Part shown: in pieces, positions 18,380-27,467 of the stretch | How positions within the stretch are numbered: position 1 is the first letter of the stretch | Layout: every line of letters begins with the position of its first letter | Source of the DNA: Acidobacteria bacterium RBG_13_68_16 | Lineage (GTDB): Bacteria > Acidobacteriota > Thermoanaerobaculia > Thermoanaerobaculales > Thermoanaerobaculaceae | Assembly (NCBI GenBank): GCA_001766905.1 | Contig: MEKI01000102.1 | Span: 1 to 44,545 of the forward strand | Reading direction: 5' to 3' | DNA: 44,545 bases | Made by a program: the position numbers and the translations under genes | The notes under the pieces: model-generated | The model's input: the letters and a program-made list of their open reading frames with translations, nothing else | Databases searched by the model: none | What the model was told of the DNA's origin: nothing

Positions 18380-20412
18380 CCCGGCGTTGGCCGGTGTTCC
18401 ACGAGCACGACCGTGAGGTCGTCGGCGAGAGGGTGCCCTGCCGTGTGCCGGTCCAGCTCGGCAAGGAGCGCACCCAGCAGCTTCGGCCCATCGGCCTCCC
18501 GATGCCGGAGGAGGGCGGCCTGCAGCCTCTCGTACCCGAAGGGGTTTCCGGCTTCGTCGTGCGCCTCCACGAGCCCATCCGAGTACAGGAGCAGGCGGCT
18601 GCCGGTGGGGAACGAAAGCTTGCGCTCGGGGGCGGGGTCCGGCCAGCGGTGACCGAGCGGCAGCGACGAGAGCAACACCTCTTCCACCGCGCCGTCGGCG
18701 TCCAGCAGCACGCCGGGCTGGTGGCCCGCGCTCGCGATCTTCACCTCTCGGCGCGCGGCGTCCACCTCGGCGAGGGCGAAGGAGACCATGCGCTGCTTGA
18801 GGCTCTGGCCCAGCAGTAGGTGGTTCAGCTTCGAAAGCAGCTCGCCGCCGCGGTACCCCTCCTCGATAAGCGCTGCAACCGCGGCCTTGACCATGGCCAT
18901 GAGCAGGCCCGTGGGCAGGCCGTGCCCGGCCACATCCCCGATCGACACCACAAGGCGTCCGGGCGCCAGCGTGAAGAGGTCGAAGTAGTCCCCCCCGACC
19001 TCCGCCGCCGGCCGGAAGTGGGCCCACACCGAGAGCGGTCCGGTCGAAAGCTCCGAGGGCGGGAGGAGACTCTCCTGGATCTCCCGTGCCAGCTCGATCT
19101 CCCGCGCCATGCGCTCCTTCTCCGCGACCTGGGCCAGCATTGTGCGGACCGACTCGGTCATGGCGTTGAACGAGACCGCCAGGTCGCCGAGTTGGTCGCG
19201 GCGCTTCACCGGGATCCGGGTCTCGAGGTCGCCGCGGGCCACTGCCCGCTCGCCGCGCGTCAGCCGGGCGGTGGCGCGGGCGATCGCAAGGATCATGCCA
19301 GCGGCGAAGCTCACCGCGACGAGGTAGATCGAGCCGAAAACCGCGCCGAGGATCAGAAGCATCGTCTTCGCCTCGTTGCCGACCGTCTCCGAAGGGCCGA
19401 AGAGGTCCTCGATCGCACCCCGCGGCGACAGCTTGATCAGCGCGAGAGACAGCGCGTTCTTGAGCTCCTCACCGGTGTCGAGCGCCCGTGGTGCCTTTCC
19501 GGTCCAGATCCACACCAGTCTTGCCCTCTGCCAACGGCTGCCCTCGAGGGGTCTCGCACTCAGCCATTCCCTTTCCACCTGCGTCTCGGGGACCGCTTGA
19601 CCGTCGATGCGGAACGTCGAGCGCTCACCCGGCTCGCCGGGAACGCCGATCGTGACGTTGCGTCCGCCTGCGGCCACCGCCGCGGCCTTTACCCCCGTCA
19701 CGAAGCGGACCTCGTACCAGCGGCCCCGCCCGAAAGCTGCGGCATTGGCGATGTCCAGCGGCAACAGCACCGCCGCGACCGCCCTCCCCCGCCGGTCCAC
19801 CGCGGCCAGGAACGCCGACCCGCCGTGAACGACCTGCCCCCGCCAGCTGTCGCCGGACCAATGGGGCACCGGCAGCCCTGTCGCACCAGGACTCCGCCAC
19901 TCGCCAGAGGCGTCGGCGAGCAGCCACTCCTCACGCAACCCCAGCTCTGCCGCCGTGCCTCCCCCCACTAGGAGCTCGCGTGCGTGTGCGACCCTCCCCT
20001 CCGCCAGCTCGCGCACGGCCGCACCCGCACGAACGGCCATCGCCGTGCTCACACGGTCCATTTCGTTCCCGACACGCGTTGCGGCGTATTGGCCCACCAG
20101 CACGTACCCCACAACCAGGGCGAGACCCGCGAACAGCGCAAAAGGTGTCAGACCGATGAGGAGGTACGAGATGAAGAGCCTCACGCCCACCCGGTAGGTG
20201 AGCCTGCGCCACAACAACCGCATCGCTGAAAACACGAGCGGCACGACACCCACGACGGCGAAAACCACCAGCACCTGGGCGGCTTCGGAACCGGGCGCGG
20301 CCAAACCAACGACCAGGGCGGCCACCACCAGCGCGCCGAGGACGGCGAGGTAGCCGGTCCACACCGGGTGTCGGGAGAACGCAGACCGAGAGCCGCTTCC
20401 CACCTCTGCCAT
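18376..20412 (-). CDS. Membrane-bound PP2C/SpoIIE (RsbU-like) serine phosphatase with HAMP domain
   Basis: N-terminal TM helices, extracytoplasmic region, TM, HAMP-like ARATARLTRGERAVARGDLETRIPVKRRDQLGDLAVSFNAM; catalytic AREIQESLLPP, GGDYFDLF, IGDVAGHGLPTGLLMAM, YSDGLVEA. Confidence 0.93.
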   Translation of the reverse strand: MAEVGSGSRSAFSRHPVWTGYLAVLGALVVAALVVGLAAPGSEAAQVLVVFAVVGVVPLVFSAMRLLWRRLTYRVGVRLFISYLLIGLTPFALFAGLALVVGYVLVGQYAATRVGNEMDRVSTAMAVRAGAAVRELAEGRVAHARELLVGGGTAAELGLREEWLLADASGEWRSPGATGLPVPHWSGDSWRGQVVHGGSAFLAAVDRRGRAVAAVLLPLDIANAAAFGRGRWYEVRFVTGVKAAAVAAGGRNVTIGVPGEPGERSTFRIDGQAVPETQVEREWLSARPLEGSRWQRARLVWIWTGKAPRALDTGEELKNALSLALIKLSPRGAIEDLFGPSETVGNEAKTMLLILGAVFGSIYLVAVSFAAGMILAIARATARLTRGERAVARGDLETRIPVKRRDQLGDLAVSFNAMTESVRTMLAQVAEKERMAREIELAREIQESLLPPSELSTGPLSVWAHFRPAAEVGGDYFDLFTLAPGRLVVSIGDVAGHGLPTGLLMAMVKAAVAALIEEGYRGGELLSKLNHLLLGQSLKQRMVSFALAEVDAARREVKIASAGHQPGVLLDADGAVEEVLLSSLPLGHRWPDPAPERKLSFPTGSRLLLYSDGLVEAHDEAGNPFGYERLQAALLRHREADGPKLLGALLAELDRHTAGHPLADDLTVVLVEHRPTPG

Positions 20413-20535
20413 GTCGCTCCTTCCTACGCGAACGGTATCAAAAAGGTTGTCGAACCGGCGCGGAGGGCAGCGTAGACCGGGAAGACCGTCTGACTCTTTG
20501 CTTTTTGGTGTTTTCTTCTTGCGTCTTGCTTGCTC

Positions 20536-21624
20536 TTAATGCACGCGCCTGCGCCGGTTCTTGACGTAGTCGGCCAGGATGAAATCCCCCAGGTTGTAGG
20601 GGTTGGCGAAGTAGGCCCGACCGCGGTTCGTGCGGGTGAGCTTCTCCACGAACTCCTGCAGCATCGGGTCGGTCGCGATCATGAAGGTGGTTATGACCAC
20701 CCTCTGGCGCCGGCACTGGTCGGCCTGTTCGAGCGTCCGATTGACGATCTTCAGGTCGAGGCCGATTGGGTTTTTGTAGATCCGGTGCCCCTCCGTGATC
20801 GCGGAGGGCTTGCCGTCAGTGATCAGGAAGATCTGCTTGTTGGGCTGCTTGCGGCTTGCCAGCATCCCGCGCGCCACCTCGAGCGCCTCGCACGTGTTGG
20901 TGTGAAAGGGACCCGCCTGGATCCCGGCGATGGCGGAAAGCTCGATGCGGGAGGCGCGGTCGCCGAAGATGAGCACCCCCAGGTAGTCCTTCGGGTACTT
21001 GGAGGTGATCAGCTCGGTGAGCGCTAGGGCTACCGTCTTGGCCGGGGTGATGCGGTCCTCGCCGTAGAGCACCATGGAGTGAGAGACATCGATCGCGATC
21101 ACGGTGGCGCAGGAGGTGATGTGCTCGGTCTCGGTGATCTCGAGGTCCTCCTCTGCAAGCTCCAGCTCGCCATGCGTGCGCTTGAGGGCGTTGGCGGTCG
21201 AGCGGATCCCGTCAATGGAGTGAAGCTCGTCGCCGAACTCGTAGGGTTTCGTCTCCGGGAGTTGCTCCGCCCCTTCGCCGGCGGCGGGGATGGGATGGTA
21301 CCCGGGGCCGGCCTTCTTGAGGTTCGAAAAGACCTCGTCCAGGGCGCTGCGCCGCAGCTGCCGGACGCCGGCGGTGGTGAGCTGGAGCGCCCCCTCGCCG
21401 TCGCGCGCCAGCATCCCCTGCTCCTCGAGCTTTGTGAAGAACGCCTCCAGATCCACCGCGTCGTCTATGTAACCCCGTGCCTGCAGGTCCCGCATCCACT
21501 CCCACGCCTGCTCGGCGTTCCCAGCCGCCGCGATCAGCAGTTGGTTGAAGAGCCGCAGAAGGTCCAGGCTTGCCAGGAGGCTCTTTATCAACTCGGGATC
21601 GAGGTAGAGGTAGCGGTGCCGCAT
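20536..21624 (-). CDS. von Willebrand factor type A (MIDAS) domain protein
   Basis: VIAIDVSHSMVLYGEDRITPAKTVALALTELI (DxSxS); LITDGKPSA. Adjacent to the MoxR/ChlI-like ATPase. Confidence 0.9.
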   Translation of the reverse strand: MRHRYLYLDPELIKSLLASLDLLRLFNQLLIAAAGNAEQAWEWMRDLQARGYIDDAVDLEAFFTKLEEQGMLARDGEGALQLTTAGVRQLRRSALDEVFSNLKKAGPGYHPIPAAGEGAEQLPETKPYEFGDELHSIDGIRSTANALKRTHGELELAEEDLEITETEHITSCATVIAIDVSHSMVLYGEDRITPAKTVALALTELITSKYPKDYLGVLIFGDRASRIELSAIAGIQAGPFHTNTCEALEVARGMLASRKQPNKQIFLITDGKPSAITEGHRIYKNPIGLDLKIVNRTLEQADQCRRQRVVITTFMIATDPMLQEFVEKLTRTNRGRAYFANPYNLGDFILADYVKNRRRRVH

Positions 21625-21701
21625 CGCTACAGGGCCGTCACCCAGCGACGCCAGGAGATCCTTCGCCCCCGCTGCGCGAGGGCTCAGGATGACGCTTCGG
21701 G

Positions 21702-23192
21702 TCAGTTTGCATCGCCGTGACCCTCGCCGCGGGCCACCCGGCGCATCAGCTGGAACTTCACCATCTCCTTGTAGCTCACTGTGCTGTCGAGGTCCTCACG
21801 AGCGAGCTTGAGGTGCTGGTGCAGTGCCTCGAGCACCATCTCGGCGGCAAACGCCCGTTCCTGCTTGGTCGCGCCTTGCTTCTCGACGAGCTTCATGAGC
21901 CCCGGCACGCGCGCCAGCTCGGCCTCGTACTCCCCGAAACGCTGCTCGTCCGAGAGCGTCACGCTGCCCCCGGCGGCGAACCAGGCGATGATTCCCGCGA
22001 ACGGACCCTTGTCCTCCGGCGAGCCCACTTCTCGCCCGACCGCCGGAAACCTCGCAGCAAAGCGCTTCTTCACCGCCGCGCCGATCAGTGCCCGCGCCAC
22101 GACCTCGGCCCCCTTCTGCTCGCCCTCGTACACCATCTCCACCTTGCCGGTGATCGCCGGCAGCAGCATGTGGACGTCCACCGCCCGTGGGTAGACCGGC
22201 TCCTCCCCGGTAGCCAGCGCCCGTCGCTCCAGGTTCGACACCAACAGCTCCAGCGCCGCGATCGGAACGCGGGCGCTCACCCCCGAGCTCTGGTCAACGA
22301 GCTCGCTATCGCGGGCCGCGAAGGCGATCTCCTCGATCAGCAGCTCGACCTCCTCCGGGATCTCCACGCGCGGGCCGGGCCGCTGCCGCCAGGCTTCCTG
22401 CCGGGTGATGGTCACGGCGGTGGTCGCGTCCTTCGGGTAGTGCGTCAGGACCTGGGAGGAGATGCGGTCCTTGAGGGGGGTGATGATGTTGCCGCGACTC
22501 GTGTAGTCCTCCGGGTTGGCGGAGAACACCATCAGGATGTCGAGCGGGATCCGAATCGGGAAGCCGCGGATCTGGATGTCGCGTTCCTCGAGGATGTTCA
22601 GGAGGCCTACCTGGATTCGGGGTGCGAGGTCGGGGAGCTCGTTGATCGCGAAGATCCCGCGGTTGGTGCGCGGCACGATTCCGAAGTGGATCACCTCCGG
22701 GTCCGCGTACGTGAGGCGCCGCGTCGCTGCCTTGATCGGGTCGATATCTCCGATGAGGTCGGCGATCGTCACGTCCGGGGTGGCGAGCTTCTCGTTGTAG
22801 CGCGCCTCGCGGGGAAGCCACTCGATCGGCGTTTCGTCGCCTGCCTCCTCGACGATACGCCGGGCGCGCGTCGAGGTGGGCCGGAACGGATCGTCGTTCA
22901 GCTCGCTCCCAGCGACGACCGGAATCTCGTCGTCGAGCAGCGCGGTCAGGGCACGCAGGATTCGCGTCTTTGCCTGGCCCCGCAGACCGAGCAGAATGAA
23001 GTCGTGCTGGGCAAGCAACGCGTTGACGATGCCGGGCAGGACGGTGCGCTCGTACCCCACGATCCCGGGGAAGAGAGGATCCCCGGCCGAGAGCCTGGCG
23101 AGGAGATTCTCACGCACTTCCTGCTTGACGGGGCGGGTCACCATGCGAGCGGCCTTCAATTCCCCTAACGTCGAGGGCTTGCGGCCGGTCAC
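21702..23192 (-). CDS. MoxR/Mg-chelatase ChlI-like AAA+ ATPase (variant Walker motifs)
   Basis: HDFILLGLRGQAKTRILRAL; GIFAINELPDLAPRIQVGLLNILEERDIQIRG; FSANPEDYTSRGNIITPLKDRI. Confidence 0.88.
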   Translation of the reverse strand: MTGRKPSTLGELKAARMVTRPVKQEVRENLLARLSAGDPLFPGIVGYERTVLPGIVNALLAQHDFILLGLRGQAKTRILRALTALLDDEIPVVAGSELNDDPFRPTSTRARRIVEEAGDETPIEWLPREARYNEKLATPDVTIADLIGDIDPIKAATRRLTYADPEVIHFGIVPRTNRGIFAINELPDLAPRIQVGLLNILEERDIQIRGFPIRIPLDILMVFSANPEDYTSRGNIITPLKDRISSQVLTHYPKDATTAVTITRQEAWRQRPGPRVEIPEEVELLIEEIAFAARDSELVDQSSGVSARVPIAALELLVSNLERRALATGEEPVYPRAVDVHMLLPAITGKVEMVYEGEQKGAEVVARALIGAAVKKRFAARFPAVGREVGSPEDKGPFAGIIAWFAAGGSVTLSDEQRFGEYEAELARVPGLMKLVEKQGATKQERAFAAEMVLEALHQHLKLAREDLDSTVSYKEMVKFQLMRRVARGEGHGDAN

Positions 23193-23406
23193 GTCTCACC
23201 GCCCGTTCCAGCGCCGAACAGGTGCTCGCCTCGCATCAGCCGGTACAACACCTGAAATGCCGGTTTGTTCCCGGTGTGGACAGCCGCCGGCCGCGATGTT
23301 AGGCTCCAGACCGATCGGTTCTAGGCTTCCCCATGCCTGGGGGCTGCCCCGGACGTGGTGCCGTTTACAACGCGGCGGGGACACCACCCGCGAAGGGAGA
23401 TTCGGG

Positions 23407-23898
23407 ATGATCGGAAAACCCATGGAGCAGGCCCTCAACAAGCATCTCAAGGACGAGATGTACTCGGCCTACCTGTACCTCTCGATGTCTGCCTACCTCG
23501 AGGGGCTCAACTTCAAGGGAATCGCCTCGTGGATGCGGGTCCAGGCGCTTGAGGAGTATGCCCACGCGATGAAGTTCTTCGACTTCCTCCACGAGCGCGG
23601 TGGCAGCGTCACGCTGCTCGCTCTGGAACAGCCACAGGCTCAGTGGGCGTCGGTGCTGGCGGCGTTCAAGGCGGCGTATGCACACGAGCGCTCGATCACG
23701 AAGAAGATCCACGCCCTCGTCGACAAGGCGACCGCCGAGAAGGACCATGCCACCGCCAACTTCCTCCAGTGGTTCGTTAAGGAGCAGGTGGAGGAGGAAA
23801 CATCGGCCGAGACGATCGTGAAGCGTCTCGAGGCGATCGGCGACAGCCCCGGCGCCATCTACTACCTCGACCACGAGCTCGGCAAGCGCGGGAAGTAA
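23407..23898 (+). CDS. ftnA: Ferritin (non-heme)
   Basis: MEQALNKHLKDEMYSAYLYLSMSAYLEGLNFKGIASWMRVQALEEYAHAMKFFDFLHERGG; FLQWFVKEQVEEE. Confidence 0.95.
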   Translation: MIGKPMEQALNKHLKDEMYSAYLYLSMSAYLEGLNFKGIASWMRVQALEEYAHAMKFFDFLHERGGSVTLLALEQPQAQWASVLAAFKAAYAHERSITKKIHALVDKATAEKDHATANFLQWFVKEQVEEETSAETIVKRLEAIGDSPGAIYYLDHELGKRGK

Positions 23899-23906
23899 GA
23901 CTCTCC

Positions 23907-25118
23907 TCAGGCCGCGGTGGGCTGGATCCTGTGAACGGTCCCGCAGTGCGGGCACGCGATCTCACGACCCACGTAGGCGGGCGGAAACTTGAGCGTGGTG
24001 CCGCAGGCGCAGGCGACGAACGTGTACTCGTTCAGCCGCCAGAGCATGTCGGTCGTCCGCCGCACCCGCTCCAGCCGGCTCCCCGCCTGCGGTGCACCGG
24101 GCAGGACGGCGCTCCGTTGCTCGGCTGAAGCGAGCGCCCGGAACGGGACCACGCCCACCGGCCTCCCGGTCACCCTCCGGAACGCCTCGTCGTAGTTCCT
24201 CAAGCCCGCACCTGCTCCCATGGAGCGCAGGATGCGGATCCGCTCGGAGACCGGCGGGTGCGTGCTGGAGAGGTCGGCGAGACCCCGCTGGCTCACCCCA
24301 AGGGGGTTCACGATGTACATCGGCGCGGTGGCGCGCGTCGCGACTGTCAGCTTGGCGGTCGAGTGCGAGATCTTCTCGAGCGCGCTCGCCAGCCCATCGG
24401 GGTAGCGGGTGTACATCGCGGCCGATGCGTCGGCCAGGTACTCGCGCCGTCGCGAGATCGCCAGGTAGATGAGCTGGGCAACGAGCGGCGCCAGGATCAT
24501 CAGCACAATCGCAACGATCAGGATGATGAGCTGCGCCTGCCCGCCCGAACGCGAGGAGGTCCGCCTCCGACCACCGCCCCAGAAGAACGCTCGCCCCCCG
24601 ATGTCGGCGAGCAGCACGATGGTTCCCATCATCACGCCGACCATCATCATGTAGAGAACGTCGCGATTGGCGACGTGTCCGAGCTCGTGGGCGATGACAC
24701 CCTGGAGCTCGTCTCGGTTCAGCGTCTCCAGAAGCCCGGCGGTCACTGCTACCACGGCGTGTTGTGGGTCGCGCCCGGTTGCGAATGCGTTGGGTGCGGC
24801 CTCGTCGATGATGTACACCTCCGGCAGCTTCGGCAGGCCGGCCGCGATGCTCATCTCCTCGACCACGTTGAAGAGCACCGGATTATCCTTCTTCTCGATC
24901 CTCCGCGCACGGGCAAGCGCGAGGAAGATCGAGTCACCCTTGAAGTAGCTGACCAGGGTGAGACCTATCCAGACGAGGAACGCGATGAACAGGCCGCCGG
25001 CACCCGCCCCCGGGGCAAGCGCCTCGGCCAGCGTGTAGCCCAGAAGGAAGAGCAAAACCGCCATCACCACGACCAGGGTGGCGGCGCGGCGTTGGTTGGC
25101 GCGAACCAGTTCCCACAC
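23907..25118 (-). CDS. htpX: M48 family (HtpX-like) membrane zinc metalloprotease with C-terminal zinc ribbon
   Basis: ITAAP-type region EAAPNAFATGRDPQHAVVAVTAGLLETL; ELQGVIAHELGHVANRDVL (HExxH); C-terminus CACGTTLKFPPAYVGREIACPHCGTVHRI. Confidence 0.92.
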   Translation of the reverse strand: MWELVRANQRRAATLVVVMAVLLFLLGYTLAEALAPGAGAGGLFIAFLVWIGLTLVSYFKGDSIFLALARARRIEKKDNPVLFNVVEEMSIAAGLPKLPEVYIIDEAAPNAFATGRDPQHAVVAVTAGLLETLNRDELQGVIAHELGHVANRDVLYMMMVGVMMGTIVLLADIGGRAFFWGGGRRRTSSRSGGQAQLIILIVAIVLMILAPLVAQLIYLAISRRREYLADASAAMYTRYPDGLASALEKISHSTAKLTVATRATAPMYIVNPLGVSQRGLADLSSTHPPVSERIRILRSMGAGAGLRNYDEAFRRVTGRPVGVVPFRALASAEQRSAVLPGAPQAGSRLERVRRTTDMLWRLNEYTFVACACGTTLKFPPAYVGREIACPHCGTVHRIQPTAA

Positions 25119-25133
25119 GGCAGGCCGACCCGG

Positions 25134-25688
25134 TTAGAACTTGACCTGGGGCGCCTGGCGCTCGGCGGCCGCCTCGACCTCGAAGAACTTCTCCATCTGG
25201 AAGTTGAACGAGCTCGCAAGGATGTTGGAGGGGAACATCTGGATCTTGTTGTTGATGCGCATCACCGCATCGTTGTAGTACTGGCGGGCAAACGAGATCT
25301 TGTTCTCGGTCGAGCTCAGCTCCTCCTGGAGCGCCAGGAAGTTCTGGTTCGCCTTGAGGTCGGGGTACGCTTCGGCGACCGCAAACAGCGAGCGCAATGT
25401 TTGCGAGAGGACGTTCTCCGCCTTGGCGCGTTCCGCCACGTCCCCGGTGACCTGGATCGCCTGCTGGCGCGCTTTGGTCACCGCCTCCAGTGTGTTGCGC
25501 TCGTGGCCCATGTAACCCTTGACGGCCTCCACGAGGTTGGGGATTAGGTCGTGCCGCCGTTTCAGCTGCACGTCGATCTGACCCCACGAGTTCCGAACCT
25601 CGTTGCGCGAACGGACAAGACCGTTGTACATCCCCATCACCCACAGCGCCGCCAGCACCACGACGACTAGGAAAGCCAAGAAGATCAT
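25134..25688 (-). CDS. lemA: LemA family protein
   Basis: YNGLVRSRNEVRNSWGQIDVQLKRRHDLIPNLVEAVKGYMGHE; AYPDLKANQNFLALQEELSSTENKISFARQYYNDAV. Confidence 0.96.
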   Translation of the reverse strand: MIFLAFLVVVVLAALWVMGMYNGLVRSRNEVRNSWGQIDVQLKRRHDLIPNLVEAVKGYMGHERNTLEAVTKARQQAIQVTGDVAERAKAENVLSQTLRSLFAVAEAYPDLKANQNFLALQEELSSTENKISFARQYYNDAVMRINNKIQMFPSNILASSFNFQMEKFFEVEAAAERQAPQVKF

Positions 25689-26149
25689 CGCTCCACCTCC
25701 CCTGCACGACGTTCCGTTGAAGGTTGCGCCCCCGCGGTAGCCGCAGGTGCCTCGATTACCTCGCCCATGAAAGCCAGGGCGGCGTCCGGGTGCGAGCCGG
25801 GTGTGGGGGTCAGTTGGCGCATCAGCGCCCCCAGCTCACCGTGGTCGAACCAAAACCCGTGCGCGGCGCAGCGGTCCAACATCAGCCTCCCCGACACCCC
25901 CACGAGGACCTTGTCCATCGCCCTGTCGCAGCGCGGGCACCGCCTCGCCTTCTCCTCGGTGGCCGTCGGCTCAAAGGCGGTTTCGCCCAGCTCGAGGGAC
26001 CTGCCGAGCTTCCCGGCGAGGAGCTCGAGTTCGCCCACGTCGAACCACAGCCCGTGACACCATGGGCAGACGTCGAGCTCGATGCTCTGACGCTCGGCGA
26101 CGATCAGCGGTTCACGGCAGATCGGACAGTCCACGCTACTCCTCGGCAC
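25685..26149 (-). CDS. Tandem zf-TFIIB-like zinc-ribbon protein
   Basis: CPICREPL...DVCPWCHGLWFDVGELE and CPRCDRAMDKV...DRCAAHGFWFDHGELGAL; overlaps lemA start. Confidence 0.87.
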   Translation of the reverse strand: MPRSSVDCPICREPLIVAERQSIELDVCPWCHGLWFDVGELELLAGKLGRSLELGETAFEPTATEEKARRCPRCDRAMDKVLVGVSGRLMLDRCAAHGFWFDHGELGALMRQLTPTPGSHPDAALAFMGEVIEAPAATAGAQPSTERRAGEVER

Positions 26150-26203
26150 GGCGCTGGGCGCACACGAGCCGACGCCGCGCTCAGTCCACCGGGCTCCCCT
26201 GCG

Positions 26204-26232
26204 ATTATACGGTGGGAACCCGCCCGTGTTGC
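26204..26232 (-). promoter_or_regulatory. Putative promoter for the zf-TFIIB/lemA/htpX operon (perfect TATAAT -10)
   Basis: Minus strand GCAACA-N17-TATAAT; -10 at 26204-26209, upstream of the start at 26149. Confidence 0.5.
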
Positions 26233-27378
26233 CTACTCCAGCGCCTCGGTGGTCTCACGGAACACCACGCCCCGCCTCGCGAGCTCGGCCATCACGAACT
26301 CATAGCAGCCGGGCTCCCTCCCCAGGAACTCGGGCGGCGAGATCCCGGGGCGGCGGTACACCCCGGACGCCAGCATGCGGACCGCCGCCGTGCACGTGTA
26401 CCCGGTGGTGCGCGCCATCGAGGTCGTGCGTGTGGCAGGGTCGTAGCGGTCCAGCATCTCAAAACTCCGACGCACGCGAAGTCCGGCCTGCACACCCTCG
26501 ATGCTCACCCGCATCGCGGTCAGGTCTTCCTCGCCTTCGGCCAGATGCCAGAGTGGGAAGAGCAGCCGGGAGGTCAGGTCGAGCGGTCGCACCTTGACGT
26601 TGGCGACCTCGATCGGTTCGGTCGCGAAGAAGCCGCTCTCCCGGAGCACCCGGATGCTCTCGATGTGGCCCGGGTAGCGCATCGTCTTCTCCTGCATGAA
26701 CGGCGCCTTCACAGTCGAGAGCAAGGTGCGTAGGCCATCGGTGTTGAAGGCCTCCAGGGTTCCGAGCCCGGGGAACTCCACCAGCTCCGCCTCGGAAAGC
26801 GCCGGCACCGTGACCACTCGTCCTGCCACCACGTAGCGGGCCGGGCGCGTGTACTCCTCCAGCACGTCGGCTGGTGAGAAGGCCGCCTTGTACTCCCAGG
26901 GCCAGGTGCGTACAACGGGCAACCCGCCGACGAGGCAGAGGAAGCGCTCGACCGCGTCGAACTCGGTCTCCACCCGGCCGAGAATCAGGTTGGAGCAGCC
27001 CGGCGCGATGCCGCAATCCACCACTGCCGGTACGGCCTTCTCCCGTGCAAGGGCGTCGAGGGCGAAGGGATCTTCCGGGAAGAACGAGATGTCCACGACG
27101 GGCTGGGCGCACTCCAGGACCCGGCGGAGCGTGGCGAACCCCATGTGTCCCGGCACCGCGCCGACCACCAGGTCCTGGCCCTCCACCACCCGCCGCACCT
27201 CCCCATCCGCGGAGAGGTCGGCCCGTACGGTGATGACCCCAGTCTCGCGGGCCAGGCGCGCCAGGGCCTCCTGCGAGGAATCCACGAGCGTGACTTCGAA
27301 CTCGCCGCCCCGCGAAAGGTCCCGCGCGATCGCGCCGCCCACCAGCCCCGCCCCCAGCACCACGACCCGCATGCCCAC
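26233..27378 (-). CDS. Saccharopine dehydrogenase family protein (possible lysine 6-dehydrogenase-like)
   Basis: MRVVVLGAGLVGGAIARDLSRGGEFEVTLVDSS (Rossmann fold); CGIAPGCSNLILG; PEFLGREPGCYEFVMAEL. Start may be 27378 or 27372. Confidence 0.88.
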   Translation of the reverse strand: MGMRVVVLGAGLVGGAIARDLSRGGEFEVTLVDSSQEALARLARETGVITVRADLSADGEVRRVVEGQDLVVGAVPGHMGFATLRRVLECAQPVVDISFFPEDPFALDALAREKAVPAVVDCGIAPGCSNLILGRVETEFDAVERFLCLVGGLPVVRTWPWEYKAAFSPADVLEEYTRPARYVVAGRVVTVPALSEAELVEFPGLGTLEAFNTDGLRTLLSTVKAPFMQEKTMRYPGHIESIRVLRESGFFATEPIEVANVKVRPLDLTSRLLFPLWHLAEGEEDLTAMRVSIEGVQAGLRVRRSFEMLDRYDPATRTTSMARTTGYTCTAAVRMLASGVYRRPGISPPEFLGREPGCYEFVMAELARRGVVFRETTEALE

Positions 27379-27467
27379 CTCCCCTTCCCGGGCGCCAACT
27401 ATAGCCTGACCCGGTACACTTGCTCCTGAGGTCGGGCCTGTGACCCGGCTCGCGCAGGGAGGTGTCC

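Noticed and set aside
18820-19971. 383-aa plus-strand ORF
   Set aside because: Antisense to the SpoIIE-type phosphatase; Arg/His-rich shadow ORF.
21717-23168. 483-aa plus-strand ORF nearly the full length of the MoxR-like gene
   Set aside because: Long, but mirrors the codon structure of a conserved ATPase; no plausible fold motif.
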